DNA of 64,000 nucleotides from Rhodospirillaceae bacterium (lineage in GTDB: Bacteria; Pseudomonadota; Alphaproteobacteria; UBA828), in NCBI GenBank assembly GCA_002728135.1, contig PBVE01000005.1, positions 1-64,000 on the forward strand, in the 5' to 3' direction. The position numbers and the translations under genes are program-made. The stretch's first letter is position 1; every line of letters starts with the position of its first letter. Positions 28,481-37,442 of the stretch are shown here, piece by piece. The notes under the pieces were generated by a model, which did no database searches, was not told where the DNA came from, and worked only from the letters and a program-made list of their open reading frames with translations.

Positions 28481-29245
28481 TTATCTGTTTTTCTCCCTAA
28501 GTGAATCTGGCTTTTCACCACGTGAATTTCTATATGGATCACAGTTTGAGGAAATTGTTTTTGCAATCAACTTGTCTTTTTTTTCTCGAAAGTCGTCTAA
28601 TACTTCAATTGGATCTAGACCTATATTTCTACTCCACCAGATAGGGTGTGTAAGAAGCTGTATAGCTTTTAAGGACAAAACTGATGAATGTTTCAAAGGA
28701 TGTCCATAATACCAGCCCCCCCTACTGTCAGAACAATATCCTATGTTCTTAAAAAACTTTGGTTGGTATGTATGTATTCTCCCACTGAGAGGCCCTTCAA
28801 TATTTAATAGTCTAGGTGAAGGTCTATGAAAACTGATTACATTTATTTTTCTCTCTAAAATTCTCTCTAACAACTCGCATTCAATATTAGCTTTATTATT
28901 CATTACAGAAATATTTTCAGAATACAAAGAAGCATCAAAATGAAGGCCTATTTCATGACCAAGATCATATAATCTCTTCAATATTTTTAACCCTGTTTCT
29001 GAAAAAGGATTGTATAGGTCACTGCGTAATAAAATAAAATAAGTTGCCTTAACACCAATATTTTTTTCAATCTCGGCAATAGGAAGTGCTGCCTCAAGTG
29101 ACATATCAATATCATGTCGCAAAATAAGGTGTTGCTTTAAAGGATTCATTGCAGAAAAATTTACAACAGAATATCCAAGATTAAGAAATTCATTGATTAG
29201 ATAAGAATAGCTTTGAAATGTAAATTCTTCTGATTTATTTGTCAT
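28481..29245 (-). CDS. polysaccharide deacetylase-like protein
   Basis: This 254-residue protein has a NodB-like deacetylase core. LRHDIDMSLEAALPIAEIE supplies the paired-Asp and His motif, ATYFILLRSDLYNPFS the second strand, and GHEIGLHFDASLY the histidine motif. FHRPSPRLLN appears where the family has its R-x-P motif. Related proteins are common in O-antigen clusters and are thought to remove N-acetyl groups from sugars. There is no signal peptide, so it would act in the cytoplasm on a nucleotide- or lipid-linked intermediate. It is directly followed by the carbamoyltransferase. Confidence 0.78.
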   Translation of the reverse strand: MTNKSEEFTFQSYSYLINEFLNLGYSVVNFSAMNPLKQHLILRHDIDMSLEAALPIAEIEKNIGVKATYFILLRSDLYNPFSETGLKILKRLYDLGHEIGLHFDASLYSENISVMNNKANIECELLERILERKINVISFHRPSPRLLNIEGPLSGRIHTYQPKFFKNIGYCSDSRGGWYYGHPLKHSSVLSLKAIQLLTHPIWWSRNIGLDPIEVLDDFREKKDKLIAKTISSNCDPYRNSRGEKPDSLREKNR

Positions 29246-29269
29246 ATTTACCTAGAACCCTTTAATTTA

Positions 29270-30463
29270 TTAATTTTGATCTTTGATAACCTTTGAGTAT
29301 ATATGTCTAACCTCCTGTGAACAGTCTTCACCATTAAATAAGGCTCTAGCTTTTTGACGATTTGCGTTTGAAATTATTGAACATAATTCCTTTGAATTTG
29401 AGAGTTTTACAAGCTCATCAACAATATCATCAACATTATAATCAGCATTGATGTAACCATTTACCCCATTTTCGACAAACTCTGTAAACTTTCCCAAAGT
29501 TATTATTGGAACACCAGCAGCAAGTGCTTCCATAATATCTCTACCCCATGGATTTGATTGGCGAGTAAGTTTTAAAAGTACATCACATCCAGCCAACGCT
29601 TTCTCAGGATATATTGTGTGACCCATAAAAAAAACATTACTAGTCAGACCGAGTGTTTTTACACGTTGTTTCAAGTTTTCAAAATACTTATCTGGGCGTC
29701 CAGTAATTACGCTTGAGTGTGATGATTTTCCATAGAGATAAAATAGAAAATCTGATTCCCCACGATTCTTCAATTCGGTAGCTATATCAATAATTCTATC
29801 AACACCTCGTGATGGTGCAAAATTAGTTAACGACAAAACTCTAAATTTATTCTCAGAGCCTTCCATTTCTTGTAAAGCCGAATCTTTAAACGATTCTGGA
29901 GTGATATTGTAAATAATACTAGTTTTAATCATGTTAAATGATGAGCCTACAAGACTCTTAAAATGATTTAAATTTGGTTCTGTAATAAAAATAGTATGAG
30001 ATGAATAATTCGCTATTATTTTATAAACTAATTTTGCAAACCAGCCAGGGGTCAACAAGGTTCTAACGTGTGCGACCCATGGTAGTCCAAGCTCCCAAGC
30101 AACTAAAGATCCCGTTAGACTTAAACTTTCGTGATTTACATGTATAAGACCAATATTATATTCTTTGACTAACATTTTAATTTTTTTTCTAAAAGAAAAA
30201 TACTTCCGCATGCTCCATAGATATAAGGTGAAAGCTACAAAATTTTTCCTGTCTGCTGGTCGAAAAGAAGCCATTTCAGGAGCTATTAAACACGTTATCC
30301 CAAGTTTTTTGTAATGTTCCTTAACAGGACCATCTTTTCTAAGAACAACAATTGGGAGCAAGTTATCTCGTGCGAGATATTTTACTAAGTAATAGAGAGA
30401 ACGAGATGACCCCCCCCATCCACCTTCTACATCTAAAAATAAAACCGCCGTTGTTTTCGTCAA
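29270..30463 (-). CDS. GT4 family glycosyltransferase
   Basis: The 397-residue protein starts FLDVEGGWGGSSRSLYYLVKYL, a glycine-rich acceptor loop. It has the typical LIHVNHESLSLTGSLVAWEL segment and a donor domain with LSLTNFAPSRGVDRIIDIA and NPWGRDIMEALAAGVPIIT near residue 310. In that signature the first acidic residue of E-x7-E is not clearly present, because NPWGRD replaces the usual E-G/S segment. It remains recognisably GT-B. Its stop lies 24 bases before the deacetylase start. Specificity is unknown. Confidence 0.85.
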   Translation of the reverse strand: MTKTTAVLFLDVEGGWGGSSRSLYYLVKYLARDNLLPIVVLRKDGPVKEHYKKLGITCLIAPEMASFRPADRKNFVAFTLYLWSMRKYFSFRKKIKMLVKEYNIGLIHVNHESLSLTGSLVAWELGLPWVAHVRTLLTPGWFAKLVYKIIANYSSHTIFITEPNLNHFKSLVGSSFNMIKTSIIYNITPESFKDSALQEMEGSENKFRVLSLTNFAPSRGVDRIIDIATELKNRGESDFLFYLYGKSSHSSVITGRPDKYFENLKQRVKTLGLTSNVFFMGHTIYPEKALAGCDVLLKLTRQSNPWGRDIMEALAAGVPIITLGKFTEFVENGVNGYINADYNVDDIVDELVKLSNSKELCSIISNANRQKARALFNGEDCSQEVRHIYSKVIKDQN

Positions 30464-30473
30464 AATTTCAAAA

Positions 30474-31382
30474 TTATCCTAAATCTTTAACCTTTGCTGG
30501 CACTCCTAATACGGTGGCATCATCAGGCACATCAGTGATAACTACCGCGCCCATTCCAACAGTAGCCCCATCACCAATGACGTGTCCTTGGCGAATTGAT
30601 GCACTTTGACCTATCCAGCAACCTTTTCCAATTTTCACGCGTGAACTCACATCAGTATTTGCAGTTACTACAGCACCTTCTGAAATAAAAACTTCATTTC
30701 CAATATGTGCCAAATCATTAATAACAACCCTCTTTCCTAAAATGGTATCTCCAAATGTTCCTCTTGATATGACACAATTATTTCCGATCTCAACATTATC
30801 TTCAATAATTACACCACCCAAGCTTGGGAAACGTATGGCATCAGGTTTGACATCTTTTTTGCTAGAAAACCCAAAACTAAAAGCATCTTCACCAATTATA
30901 GAGCCGTGTCTTATTCTCACATTTCTGCCAATTTGAACTTTGTTTTTTATAACAACATTGTTACCAATAATTGTTCCTTCTCCAACAAGAATTTTTCCTT
31001 CTAGTACTGACCCTGCACCTACCGAAACCCCTTCTTTCAAAATTACATCATTTCCAATAACAGCAGATGAGTGAACACCATAAAATGGAGGAGGTAAAAG
31101 GTGTTTAAATAATCTACAGTAATCATATTTTGGCTCAGAACTAATTACAACAGAAGCTCCTTTATCTACTAAGCTTTCAACAACTTCAGGTTTTGCAATA
31201 ACAATCGAGTTTTTAGGAAATATAAAAAACTCAACATCTATAGAAGATGAAAATGATAATGTATTGTTTTCACTCGGAGGAAATTTAGAAACCTTGCAAG
31301 CCATATGGTTATTACCATAAAAATCTAAAGCCAAAATCTCTGCAATGTGTTCTGTATAAATTGGGTCAATTTTTGTTGTCAT
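30474..31382 (-). CDS. LpxD-like left-handed beta-helix acyltransferase
   Basis: The C-terminal two thirds (about residues 95-300) are hexapeptide repeats of the form [IV]GxxxxI, for example VIGNDVILKEGVSVGAG and IGNNVVIKNKVQIGRNVRI, ending VLGVPAKVKDLG as in many sugar acyltransferases. The N-terminal part (FPPSENNTLSFSSS...) and the GEDAFSFGFSS loop resemble LpxD, which N-acylates UDP-3-acyl-glucosamine. Since it lies in a glycan cluster, it is more likely a sugar N- or O-acyltransferase than the housekeeping LpxD. The ATG at 31382 overlaps the upstream stop as ATGA and is preferred over the ATG at 31394. Confidence 0.82.
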   Translation of the reverse strand: MTTKIDPIYTEHIAEILALDFYGNNHMACKVSKFPPSENNTLSFSSSIDVEFFIFPKNSIVIAKPEVVESLVDKGASVVISSEPKYDYCRLFKHLLPPPFYGVHSSAVIGNDVILKEGVSVGAGSVLEGKILVGEGTIIGNNVVIKNKVQIGRNVRIRHGSIIGEDAFSFGFSSKKDVKPDAIRFPSLGGVIIEDNVEIGNNCVISRGTFGDTILGKRVVINDLAHIGNEVFISEGAVVTANTDVSSRVKIGKGCWIGQSASIRQGHVIGDGATVGMGAVVITDVPDDATVLGVPAKVKDLG

Positions 31383-33055
31383 TTTAAAAACCATTCAGAA
31401 CTATCGTTCACACTGTTATCAAGATATTTTTTTATATGCAATGCAATAGCACCATATGCATTGCGACTCTCACTCACAACCTCACTATAAGGCCATTGTG
31501 CGTAAGAACAGAGTGGCGACATCCAATAGTTCAAATATCTACGCTCAAAAGTATGCCACCTTTCTACGCCCAGTGGGGCATGGAGACACTTTGCTAATAG
31601 CCGAATTGTATAAAGCCACAACGGTCTAATATTTGAAGGGTTTATTGGAATATCATTCCATACACCACCCCAGTTGTCTCTCATTAAAACATGTTTATAT
31701 AAATTTTGACGAGATTTTGCTTCAAGTGGTGCCTCTTCCCAAAAATCCAAACTCTCTCTTTCCCAAAGCGGCAAGCGCCATGATAGCCCCATATACTCAT
31801 ATAATCTTTGCCCATGAATTACGTATTTTGCTTGGCGATCTCTAAATTCAATAAGCTCATACAGACCATGATCCCGACTCGGGTCACTGGGCAAACCACC
31901 AACTCTATCAATTTCATTCTTCAACAAAGTTTGAATCGTTTGCAAACGCTTAGCTGTCAATAGACCAGGCCAGTGCTTGAAATGCTTTAAAATTATAGCG
32001 TCAATTATTTTTTCTAGACGAAGGTCATTTGAGATACTTGAAATTTCAGTTAAGTTCCTTGGAATATGATTTCCACTAGTAAAATCACCTGATTGCCCGT
32101 TCACTATAATTGAATCTGGATCTAATCTTCCAGATGTTTGCAACTCTTTTAAAGCAACATAATCTTGGGGAAATGGGATTGATGTAAAACAATTTGCATA
32201 TTCCTCGTATCTTATGTGATCATCAGACATCGATGCCTTACTTACACATGCATTAGTGTATTTTATAAAGTCCCATTTATAACCAAGTCTTTTAGCAATT
32301 TTTTTGGCTACTCCAACTTCTCTGTTACCTTGCCTTCCATAGCCAATACACCAAACATTTTCATAACCAGCTTCTCTAAGTCCCGAAGCAATGAAACGCG
32401 AGTCTAGACCTGCAGACAAAGGTACAATTATTGTCCTTCCTTTTGCACTTTTAACAAGTTTTTCAATTAACTTTTCATTAATAAGAGATAATGGCTCTAT
32501 TAAATCCTTTGAATTTAAGTGGGTATTCCGCATAGGCTTCCACTCATGATATGTCGACACAAAATATTCATTTTTCTGCCGAATTGTAAGAAATGTTCCT
32601 GGCTCAAGTTGATTAATATTTTTGAAAAGTGTTCTTGGCCCTATAGTAAACCCTGAAAGTAAAAACGCATCTAATTGGGCTAAATCAATATCATCTTTTT
32701 TTCTACCAATTGCTCGATATATTTCTGGTCCATTATTTGAGATGTAAAATTGATTATTATCTCTCGTCCAAATTAGTGGGTATCCACGAACTGGGTCAAC
32801 AGCTGCTATTGACCAATCAGCTCCCAAAAGAATTATTGAAAAATGACCATTTAAACTATCTAACCAAGCAGGAACATCCTCATATAAGATCTCGGCTGCT
32901 TTTTCAGTAAGTGAGGAAATTGAACAGCCATGGATGAAACCTCGGTAAAATAATTTTCTGCTTCCTGCAGAAAAAATTTTCCACCCATATTTCTCATTAA
33001 CTAATGGCACACAAGAGTATTGTTTGGTTTCCAGATAATTTCTATTGATATTCAA
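31379..33055 (-). CDS. asparagine synthase-like protein lacking the glutaminase cysteine
   Basis: The protein has the asparagine-synthase layout but starts MNINRNYLETK, without the Cys2 nucleophile. The N-terminal domain is still recognisable (LNGHFSIILLGADWSIAAVDPVRGYPLIW), while the glutaminase site is absent. The synthetase domain has a PP-loop variant PLSAGLDSRFIA (SAGLDS instead of SGGxDS). Similar glutaminase-dead proteins include beta-lactam synthetase-type amide formers, which use an amine other than glutamine-derived ammonia. Here it could couple an amine or amino acid to a carboxylated sugar such as a nonulosonic or uronic acid. There are 558 residues. It overlaps the LpxD-like gene downstream by 4 bases. 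Confidence 0.8.
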   Translation of the reverse strand: MNINRNYLETKQYSCVPLVNEKYGWKIFSAGSRKLFYRGFIHGCSISSLTEKAAEILYEDVPAWLDSLNGHFSIILLGADWSIAAVDPVRGYPLIWTRDNNQFYISNNGPEIYRAIGRKKDDIDLAQLDAFLLSGFTIGPRTLFKNINQLEPGTFLTIRQKNEYFVSTYHEWKPMRNTHLNSKDLIEPLSLINEKLIEKLVKSAKGRTIIVPLSAGLDSRFIASGLREAGYENVWCIGYGRQGNREVGVAKKIAKRLGYKWDFIKYTNACVSKASMSDDHIRYEEYANCFTSIPFPQDYVALKELQTSGRLDPDSIIVNGQSGDFTSGNHIPRNLTEISSISNDLRLEKIIDAIILKHFKHWPGLLTAKRLQTIQTLLKNEIDRVGGLPSDPSRDHGLYELIEFRDRQAKYVIHGQRLYEYMGLSWRLPLWERESLDFWEEAPLEAKSRQNLYKHVLMRDNWGGVWNDIPINPSNIRPLWLYTIRLLAKCLHAPLGVERWHTFERRYLNYWMSPLCSYAQWPYSEVVSESRNAYGAIALHIKKYLDNSVNDSSEWFLK

Positions 33056-33150
33056 TTGAATAAGTTTCTCATGTGTAAATAATTAATTTTACTGTTAATA
33101 CTTTATAAATTAGAGCAAAAAAATTTGAGATAATTTTAGAGTGATTGAAG

Positions 33151-33774
33151 TTATGGTTTTTGAAAAAGCCACCATGTTAAATTATCTAGTCCCGTTTGCG
33201 GTTTCCAAAAAAAACCATAATCTATTACTTTTAAATTAGGAAAATTCTCGATCCAAAATGATCCGAAATCCCTTTTAAATAGTACTCCATCATGGCCGCG
33301 GTAAGGGATTTGAATTGGTGTTGGATTAAAATACTCTATCGAGAGTATATAACGTCTACTAACTCTATATATTTCTGCACAAGAACTCTGTAAATCTTCT
33401 GGTGCAATATGAATTAAAACACCACTAGTAAATACCAAGTCTATTTTTGAAGAATCTATTGGTAGATCCTTTGCACTACCATTGAAGATTTTATCTTCTG
33501 TGATTTCTATATTTTTTTTTAGAGTTTCTCTTGCTTTAGCATTTGGCTCTAAGGCATAAATTTCTACATCTAGCAATTGATCAAGAATTTTAAGATTATT
33601 TCCAATATTTGAACCAACTTCCAAAATAGAGCTTGGTAAATCTGGAAAAACACTTAATATTTTTTTCCACATTTCCACTCTACTGGGATAAACCACATCC
33701 TCTGGTGTATTCCTACCAATGTATAAATCACCAAATTCACCTCTCCAAAATTCGAGCTGCTTATTATTTTTCAT
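33151..33774 (-). CDS. pseudaminic acid biosynthesis-associated methylase
   Basis: This 207-residue class I methyltransferase opens with QLEFWRGEFGDLYIGRNTPEDV, the segment that marks the family found beside pseudaminic acid genes. ILEVGSNIGNNLKILDQL is the SAM motif I and YALEPNAKA the acidic strand. LVFTSGVLIHIAPEDL and YILSIEYFNP follow. The likely role is O- or N-methylation of pseudaminic acid or a precursor. It overlaps pseF by 4 bases, which fits co-function. Confidence 0.85.
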   Translation of the reverse strand: MKNNKQLEFWRGEFGDLYIGRNTPEDVVYPSRVEMWKKILSVFPDLPSSILEVGSNIGNNLKILDQLLDVEIYALEPNAKARETLKKNIEITEDKIFNGSAKDLPIDSSKIDLVFTSGVLIHIAPEDLQSSCAEIYRVSRRYILSIEYFNPTPIQIPYRGHDGVLFKRDFGSFWIENFPNLKVIDYGFFWKPQTGLDNLTWWLFQKP

Positions 33775-34484
33775 ATTTTTTCCATCTGCAATGCTCTATA
33801 AATTAATTCTGCTCTTTGCCAATCATCTTCAGTATCAATGTCATGAGATCTCCAGTTCGGTATTTTTATTGCATAAGTATTATCAGTAAACAATTCTGGT
33901 TTTTTTATGAATTCATCTACTTTAATCCAGTAAAATTGTCCCGAATCATAGAATGAATGCTGCAAATCTTGTGTTCTAGAGACACTATGGTGCGGCCATA
34001 GCATTTTCATCTTACCCTCTGGACACTCATTAAATGCCCGCGATATGGGTGTATTAAACTCTGTTGCACCAAATGTACTCTTAGCATCTTTTGTGTTAAG
34101 TAATTGAAATCCGTTTTCTAAGTCACTTATTGTCAAAAATGGGGTTACGGGGTAAATGCAGCATGCAAATTCAAAACAATCAGTTGCATTATTTTTTATT
34201 AAATCATGGTTTAAAACTTCTGCCGTTGTTGCATGGTCATCAGAAATGAACGAAGGTCTAATGAAGGGCACCTCAGCCCCTTCTTTTATAGCAATTTCAG
34301 CAATTTTTTCTGAATCTGTACTGACAATAATTTTTTCAAACAGTCCACTATTTATAGCTGTATGAATAGCATACGTGATTACTGGTTTACCATGAAACAA
34401 TCGAATATTTTTTTCAGGTATTCTTTTACTCCCAGCACGGGCAGGGATAACTGCTAGTGAGTTACGAGTTAGTTTTGATTGCAA
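33771..34484 (-). CDS. pseF: pseudaminic acid cytidylyltransferase PseF
   Basis: PseF activates pseudaminic acid with CTP to CMP-Pse. The nucleotide-binding motif is VIPARAGSKRIPEKNIRLFHGKPVI (residues 12-36). CCIYPVTPFLT and the C-terminal DIDTEDDW are conserved in CMP-sugar synthetases. A glycan-specific hint is the SVSRTQDLQHSFYDSGQFYW segment seen in PseF proteins. The length of 237 is normal. It overlaps the methylase gene by 4 bases, and pseH lies 3 bases upstream. It is distinct from the second cytidylyltransferase at 45522-46211, which belongs to the legionaminic branch. Confidence 0.92.
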   Translation of the reverse strand: MQSKLTRNSLAVIPARAGSKRIPEKNIRLFHGKPVITYAIHTAINSGLFEKIIVSTDSEKIAEIAIKEGAEVPFIRPSFISDDHATTAEVLNHDLIKNNATDCFEFACCIYPVTPFLTISDLENGFQLLNTKDAKSTFGATEFNTPISRAFNECPEGKMKMLWPHHSVSRTQDLQHSFYDSGQFYWIKVDEFIKKPELFTDNTYAIKIPNWRSHDIDTEDDWQRAELIYRALQMEKI

Positions 34485-34487
34485 TTT

Positions 34488-34961
34488 CTATAGCCTCTTA
34501 GCCAGAACCATATAATCTGCTGTTTCAGAATCAAACTTATAACCCTGCTTTTGAAAAAAGCGTAGTGAAGCAATATTGTTGTGTTTTATTTTGGCCACAA
34601 ATGAATAGCCTGGCCAGCGACTTTTTGATTCTTCTTCAGCTTTTTCTAAGATTAAGCTACCAATTCCCTGAGTCCTCTGAGATATATCAATATATATATC
34701 TATGAGAAGATCTCTTTCCTGATGTAACTCGATTCTAACCTGCCCTAAAGCAAAATCGTCCTTTTCGGCAATCCATATCATACATTTAGTAGAAGCTAAA
34801 CATGATTCAAACCATTCTACATGATCATTCCAAGGAATTGCTCGGGAAGTAAGAATTTTAGCATCTAAACTGTCTGATGTATTAACCCATAAAAATAGTA
34901 ATTCTAAATCCGATTCCATGGCCGGACGCAAAGATATTTTGTTTGAACAATTTACAAACAC
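34488..34961 (-). CDS. pseH: GNAT N-acetyltransferase, probable PseH
   Basis: A GNAT fold of 157 residues, the same length as Campylobacter PseH, which acetylates the 4-amino group of UDP-4-amino-4,6-dideoxy-AltNAc. SLRPAMESDLELLFLWVN opens it. ALGQVRIEL and the acetyl-CoA loop SQRTQGIGSLILEKAEEES are visible, followed by NNIASLRFFQKQGYKF. Its position between pseI and pseF, with 3-4 base spacers, and the lack of any other GNAT protein in the pathway support PseH. The sequence itself only proves GNAT. Confidence 0.78.
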   Translation of the reverse strand: MFVNCSNKISLRPAMESDLELLFLWVNTSDSLDAKILTSRAIPWNDHVEWFESCLASTKCMIWIAEKDDFALGQVRIELHQERDLLIDIYIDISQRTQGIGSLILEKAEEESKSRWPGYSFVAKIKHNNIASLRFFQKQGYKFDSETADYMVLAKRL

Positions 34962-34965
34962 ATTC

Positions 34966-36015
34966 TTATTTCATCATTTTCCATGTTAAGGGTTCACCAC
35001 TCGCAACATTTTCACAAATCCTACGCCCTAGAATCAGATCATAATATTTTGGAGCTAATCCATAGCCAGGACGAATTATACGGCAATTTTTTTCACTCAA
35101 TTTGTCTCCGGCTTTAAGATCTTTAATAATGTATATTGAACGACGAAACTGAACATTATCATGTTCACTATCAGATTTTTCGTATCTGACTTTTCCAAGT
35201 GCCAACCAAGCAAGCCTTACATTTTCACATAACAATTTTAATTCATCTGGCTCTAGTGAAAAAGCTGAGTCTGGACCACCATCTGATCGATTTAAGATAA
35301 AATGCTTTTCTATTATAGATGCACCTAATGCTACACTTGCTACAGCAACCCCTATACCTTTAGTATGATCAGATAGCCCAGCCACAGCCCCAAAAGCTTT
35401 TGAAAGATGGGGTAGAGTATTTATATCCGCCTCATTTGGAGGCGTAGGATAACCGCTTGTACAGTGAAGAAGTGCAATCTCACTTGCACCAGACTCTCGT
35501 GCAACATTCACAGCTTCAGCTATTTCTTTTAAGTTTGCCATGCCAGTTGACATAATCATAGGTTTTTTTAGGGTTGCACACTTCTTGATTAGTGGAAGAT
35601 CAATTAATTCAAAAGATGCAATTTTGTAAACTGGGTTTCCAAGTCTCTCTAAAAACTTTAGTGCTGTCTCATCAAACGGAGTTGAAAAAACAATAATACC
35701 CAATTGTTGCCCATATGCGTATAATTCCTCATGCCATTCCCATGGTGTATAAGCTTCCTGATAAAGATTATAAAGTGTCTTTCCACTCCATAGACCTTTT
35801 TCAATTTTAAAACCTGGACCATCATGGTCTATAGTCATAGTATCCGGAGTATAAGTTTGAAGTTTAACTGCATGAGCACCTGACTCTTTTGCTGCTGCCA
35901 TGGTCTCTTTAGCCCTATTAAGGCTACCATTATGATTTGCCGATAATTCAGCGATTATAAACGGTGGATGAGATGATCCAATAGGATGACCTGCGATTTC
36001 CATTTGTAAAATCAT
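34966..36015 (-). CDS. pseI: pseudaminic acid synthase PseI
   Basis: PseI condenses 2,4-diacetamido-2,4,6-trideoxy-L-altrose with PEP to pseudaminic acid. The NeuB-type TIM barrel shows FIIAELSANHNGSLNRAKE, AVKLQTYTPDTMT, YKIASFELIDLPLIKK, STGMANLKEI, LLHCTSGYPTPP and the metal-site segment GLSDHTKGIGV. A C-terminal SAF/antifreeze-like domain follows (RRSIYIIKDLKAGDKLSEKNCRIIRPGYGLAP). 349 residues is typical. It overlaps the PIG-L gene by 4 bases. It draws on the same PEP pool as the PEP mutase at the right edge of the window. Confidence 0.93.
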   Translation of the reverse strand: MILQMEIAGHPIGSSHPPFIIAELSANHNGSLNRAKETMAAAKESGAHAVKLQTYTPDTMTIDHDGPGFKIEKGLWSGKTLYNLYQEAYTPWEWHEELYAYGQQLGIIVFSTPFDETALKFLERLGNPVYKIASFELIDLPLIKKCATLKKPMIMSTGMANLKEIAEAVNVARESGASEIALLHCTSGYPTPPNEADINTLPHLSKAFGAVAGLSDHTKGIGVAVASVALGASIIEKHFILNRSDGGPDSAFSLEPDELKLLCENVRLAWLALGKVRYEKSDSEHDNVQFRRSIYIIKDLKAGDKLSEKNCRIIRPGYGLAPKYYDLILGRRICENVASGEPLTWKMMK

Positions 36016-36701
36016 CTTACTAAATCACGAATTTGCATAAATGCTTCTGCAGCATTTAAGCCAACGCTTGCGCCACGAAATTTAGCTAGTGCCTCAATAG
36101 CTTCGATAGATCTAGCATGGGGAAATTCCCTCATTTCAGAACTATAGCATAATAATGCGTCTCTTTTCGTATCCAGATAATTAGTAATATCGACAAAACG
36201 TGTAGGTTTAAATTTTTCCTGACTATCAGTGCCCCATTCTGTGCTTGAAACAGTTTCAAAGGTATAGATACTCTCTACTGAAGATGAAGGTTGAGGTCTA
36301 AAAGCTGTCATTGCAGCACGTGAGACTATTTGGTGATCAATATTCAAATCACCTGAATGATGCGTATAAACTATTGTTGGTTTATAATCTTGAGCTTTCT
36401 TTTCTAGAGTTTTTATAATATCAAGTAAAGGTACTGTGTCCAGCTTGTTATCCGGGAAATCTCCAAGGTATAAATCATCAACACCAAGTAATTGAGACGC
36501 CTTATTTGCAGAATTCCTCAGACTTATCAAATGATTCTCTACATCTCCACCTTTTGATTCCACACTTCTAGAAGTTGCCCCTTCAGCAACGATATGTATA
36601 TGAACACAGTCACCTTCATTTACATGCCTTGCTATTGTTCCAGCACATCCTAGAATTTCATCATCAGGATGTGACGCCACAACCAAGATGTTTCTTTTCA
36701 T
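36012..36701 (-). CDS. PIG-L (LmbE-like) N-deacetylase
   Basis: This is a zinc-dependent PIG-L family de-N-acetylase. The metal-binding motif SHPDDEILGCAGT (about residues 10-22) and the distal HHSGDLNIDHQIVSRA are both intact, so catalysis is plausible. It has 229 residues and no signal peptide. It is locked by 4-base overlaps between the formyltransferase and pseI. A deacetylase next to a formyltransferase suggests removal of one N-acetyl group from a pseudaminic acid precursor or product, followed by N-formylation. Confidence 0.9.
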   Translation of the reverse strand: MKRNILVVASHPDDEILGCAGTIARHVNEGDCVHIHIVAEGATSRSVESKGGDVENHLISLRNSANKASQLLGVDDLYLGDFPDNKLDTVPLLDIIKTLEKKAQDYKPTIVYTHHSGDLNIDHQIVSRAAMTAFRPQPSSSVESIYTFETVSSTEWGTDSQEKFKPTRFVDITNYLDTKRDALLCYSSEMREFPHARSIEAIEALAKFRGASVGLNAAEAFMQIRDLVR

Positions 36702-37426
36702 TTTTTCTCTATCTCACTATTTTTTTTAAGTTTTATTTCCACCTTCGCAGAAATACTTTCCTCAGATTCAATCGATGCATTAAAGAATTCTATTTTCATA
36801 TCTCCATATTCTATAAATGCTCTTGGGTAATTATCAGCATCTAGCATACGAATATAATCATATATCTCACGTATAGATAGAGAGATCGGCAGGAGACTCT
36901 CCTGAGGGGTACGTCGAGTGAAATATAAAGGTTTTCCTTTTTGTGGTTTAGCCTCTGGTTCTTCACTAACAATATTTTCAATCATTTGACATATAATTTC
37001 AGCAGAATTTTTATATATTTCTTGTGCATTACCAATAAGCTTAAGGGGTTTTTTTAAATAAATAGGTCCTGAGTCTAAATCAGAAACCATTTTTAATGCT
37101 GATATATATGTCGAATCATGTCCGCGCACAATCAAGTTTTGTAACGGAGAACCTCCTCTACCATAAGGAAGGTTCGTCATATGAAAACACACACATTCTG
37201 AAATTTGCAATATTTCATCAGGAACACGCCAAGACCAATGAGGGAAAAAAATATACCTTGGTTTAATATTTTTTATCTTACGCTCTGATAGTTCCTGTTC
37301 GTTCGATATTAATGTCCATTTTCCAGGCCAATTACGTACATGCTGGTAAAATGCATCCACATTCCAGCTTTGCACAGTTGCAACAATATAATTTTTTTCA
37401 TTTTCTATCAAAATTACTTCAACCAA
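36698..37426 (-). CDS. formyltransferase-family protein (probable sugar N-formyltransferase)
   Basis: The formyltransferase core is visible as CFHMTNLPYGRGGSPLQNLIVRG, which holds the catalytic His and the LPxxRG loop, then SALKMVSDLDSGPIYLKKPL with the catalytic Asp before GPI. A C-terminal extension (YDIRMLDADNYPRAFIEY) follows. The catalytic Asn two residues before the His in methionyl-tRNA formyltransferase is Cys here; I recall the same variant in other proteins of such clusters, so it may be a subfamily trait. The expected donor is 10-formyl-THF. It is coupled to the PIG-L gene by a 4-base overlap and lies 16 bases after pseG. Confidence 0.83.
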   Translation of the reverse strand: MVEVILIENEKNYIVATVQSWNVDAFYQHVRNWPGKWTLISNEQELSERKIKNIKPRYIFFPHWSWRVPDEILQISECVCFHMTNLPYGRGGSPLQNLIVRGHDSTYISALKMVSDLDSGPIYLKKPLKLIGNAQEIYKNSAEIICQMIENIVSEEPEAKPQKGKPLYFTRRTPQESLLPISLSIREIYDYIRMLDADNYPRAFIEYGDMKIEFFNASIESEESISAKVEIKLKKNSEIEKK

Positions 37427-37442
37427 ATATATATGTCTCTAA

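Noticed and set aside
36575-36844. Open frame opposite the PIG-L and formyltransferase genes
   Set aside because: It is antisense to two well-supported genes and is dominated by low-complexity His/Phe/Leu sequence.
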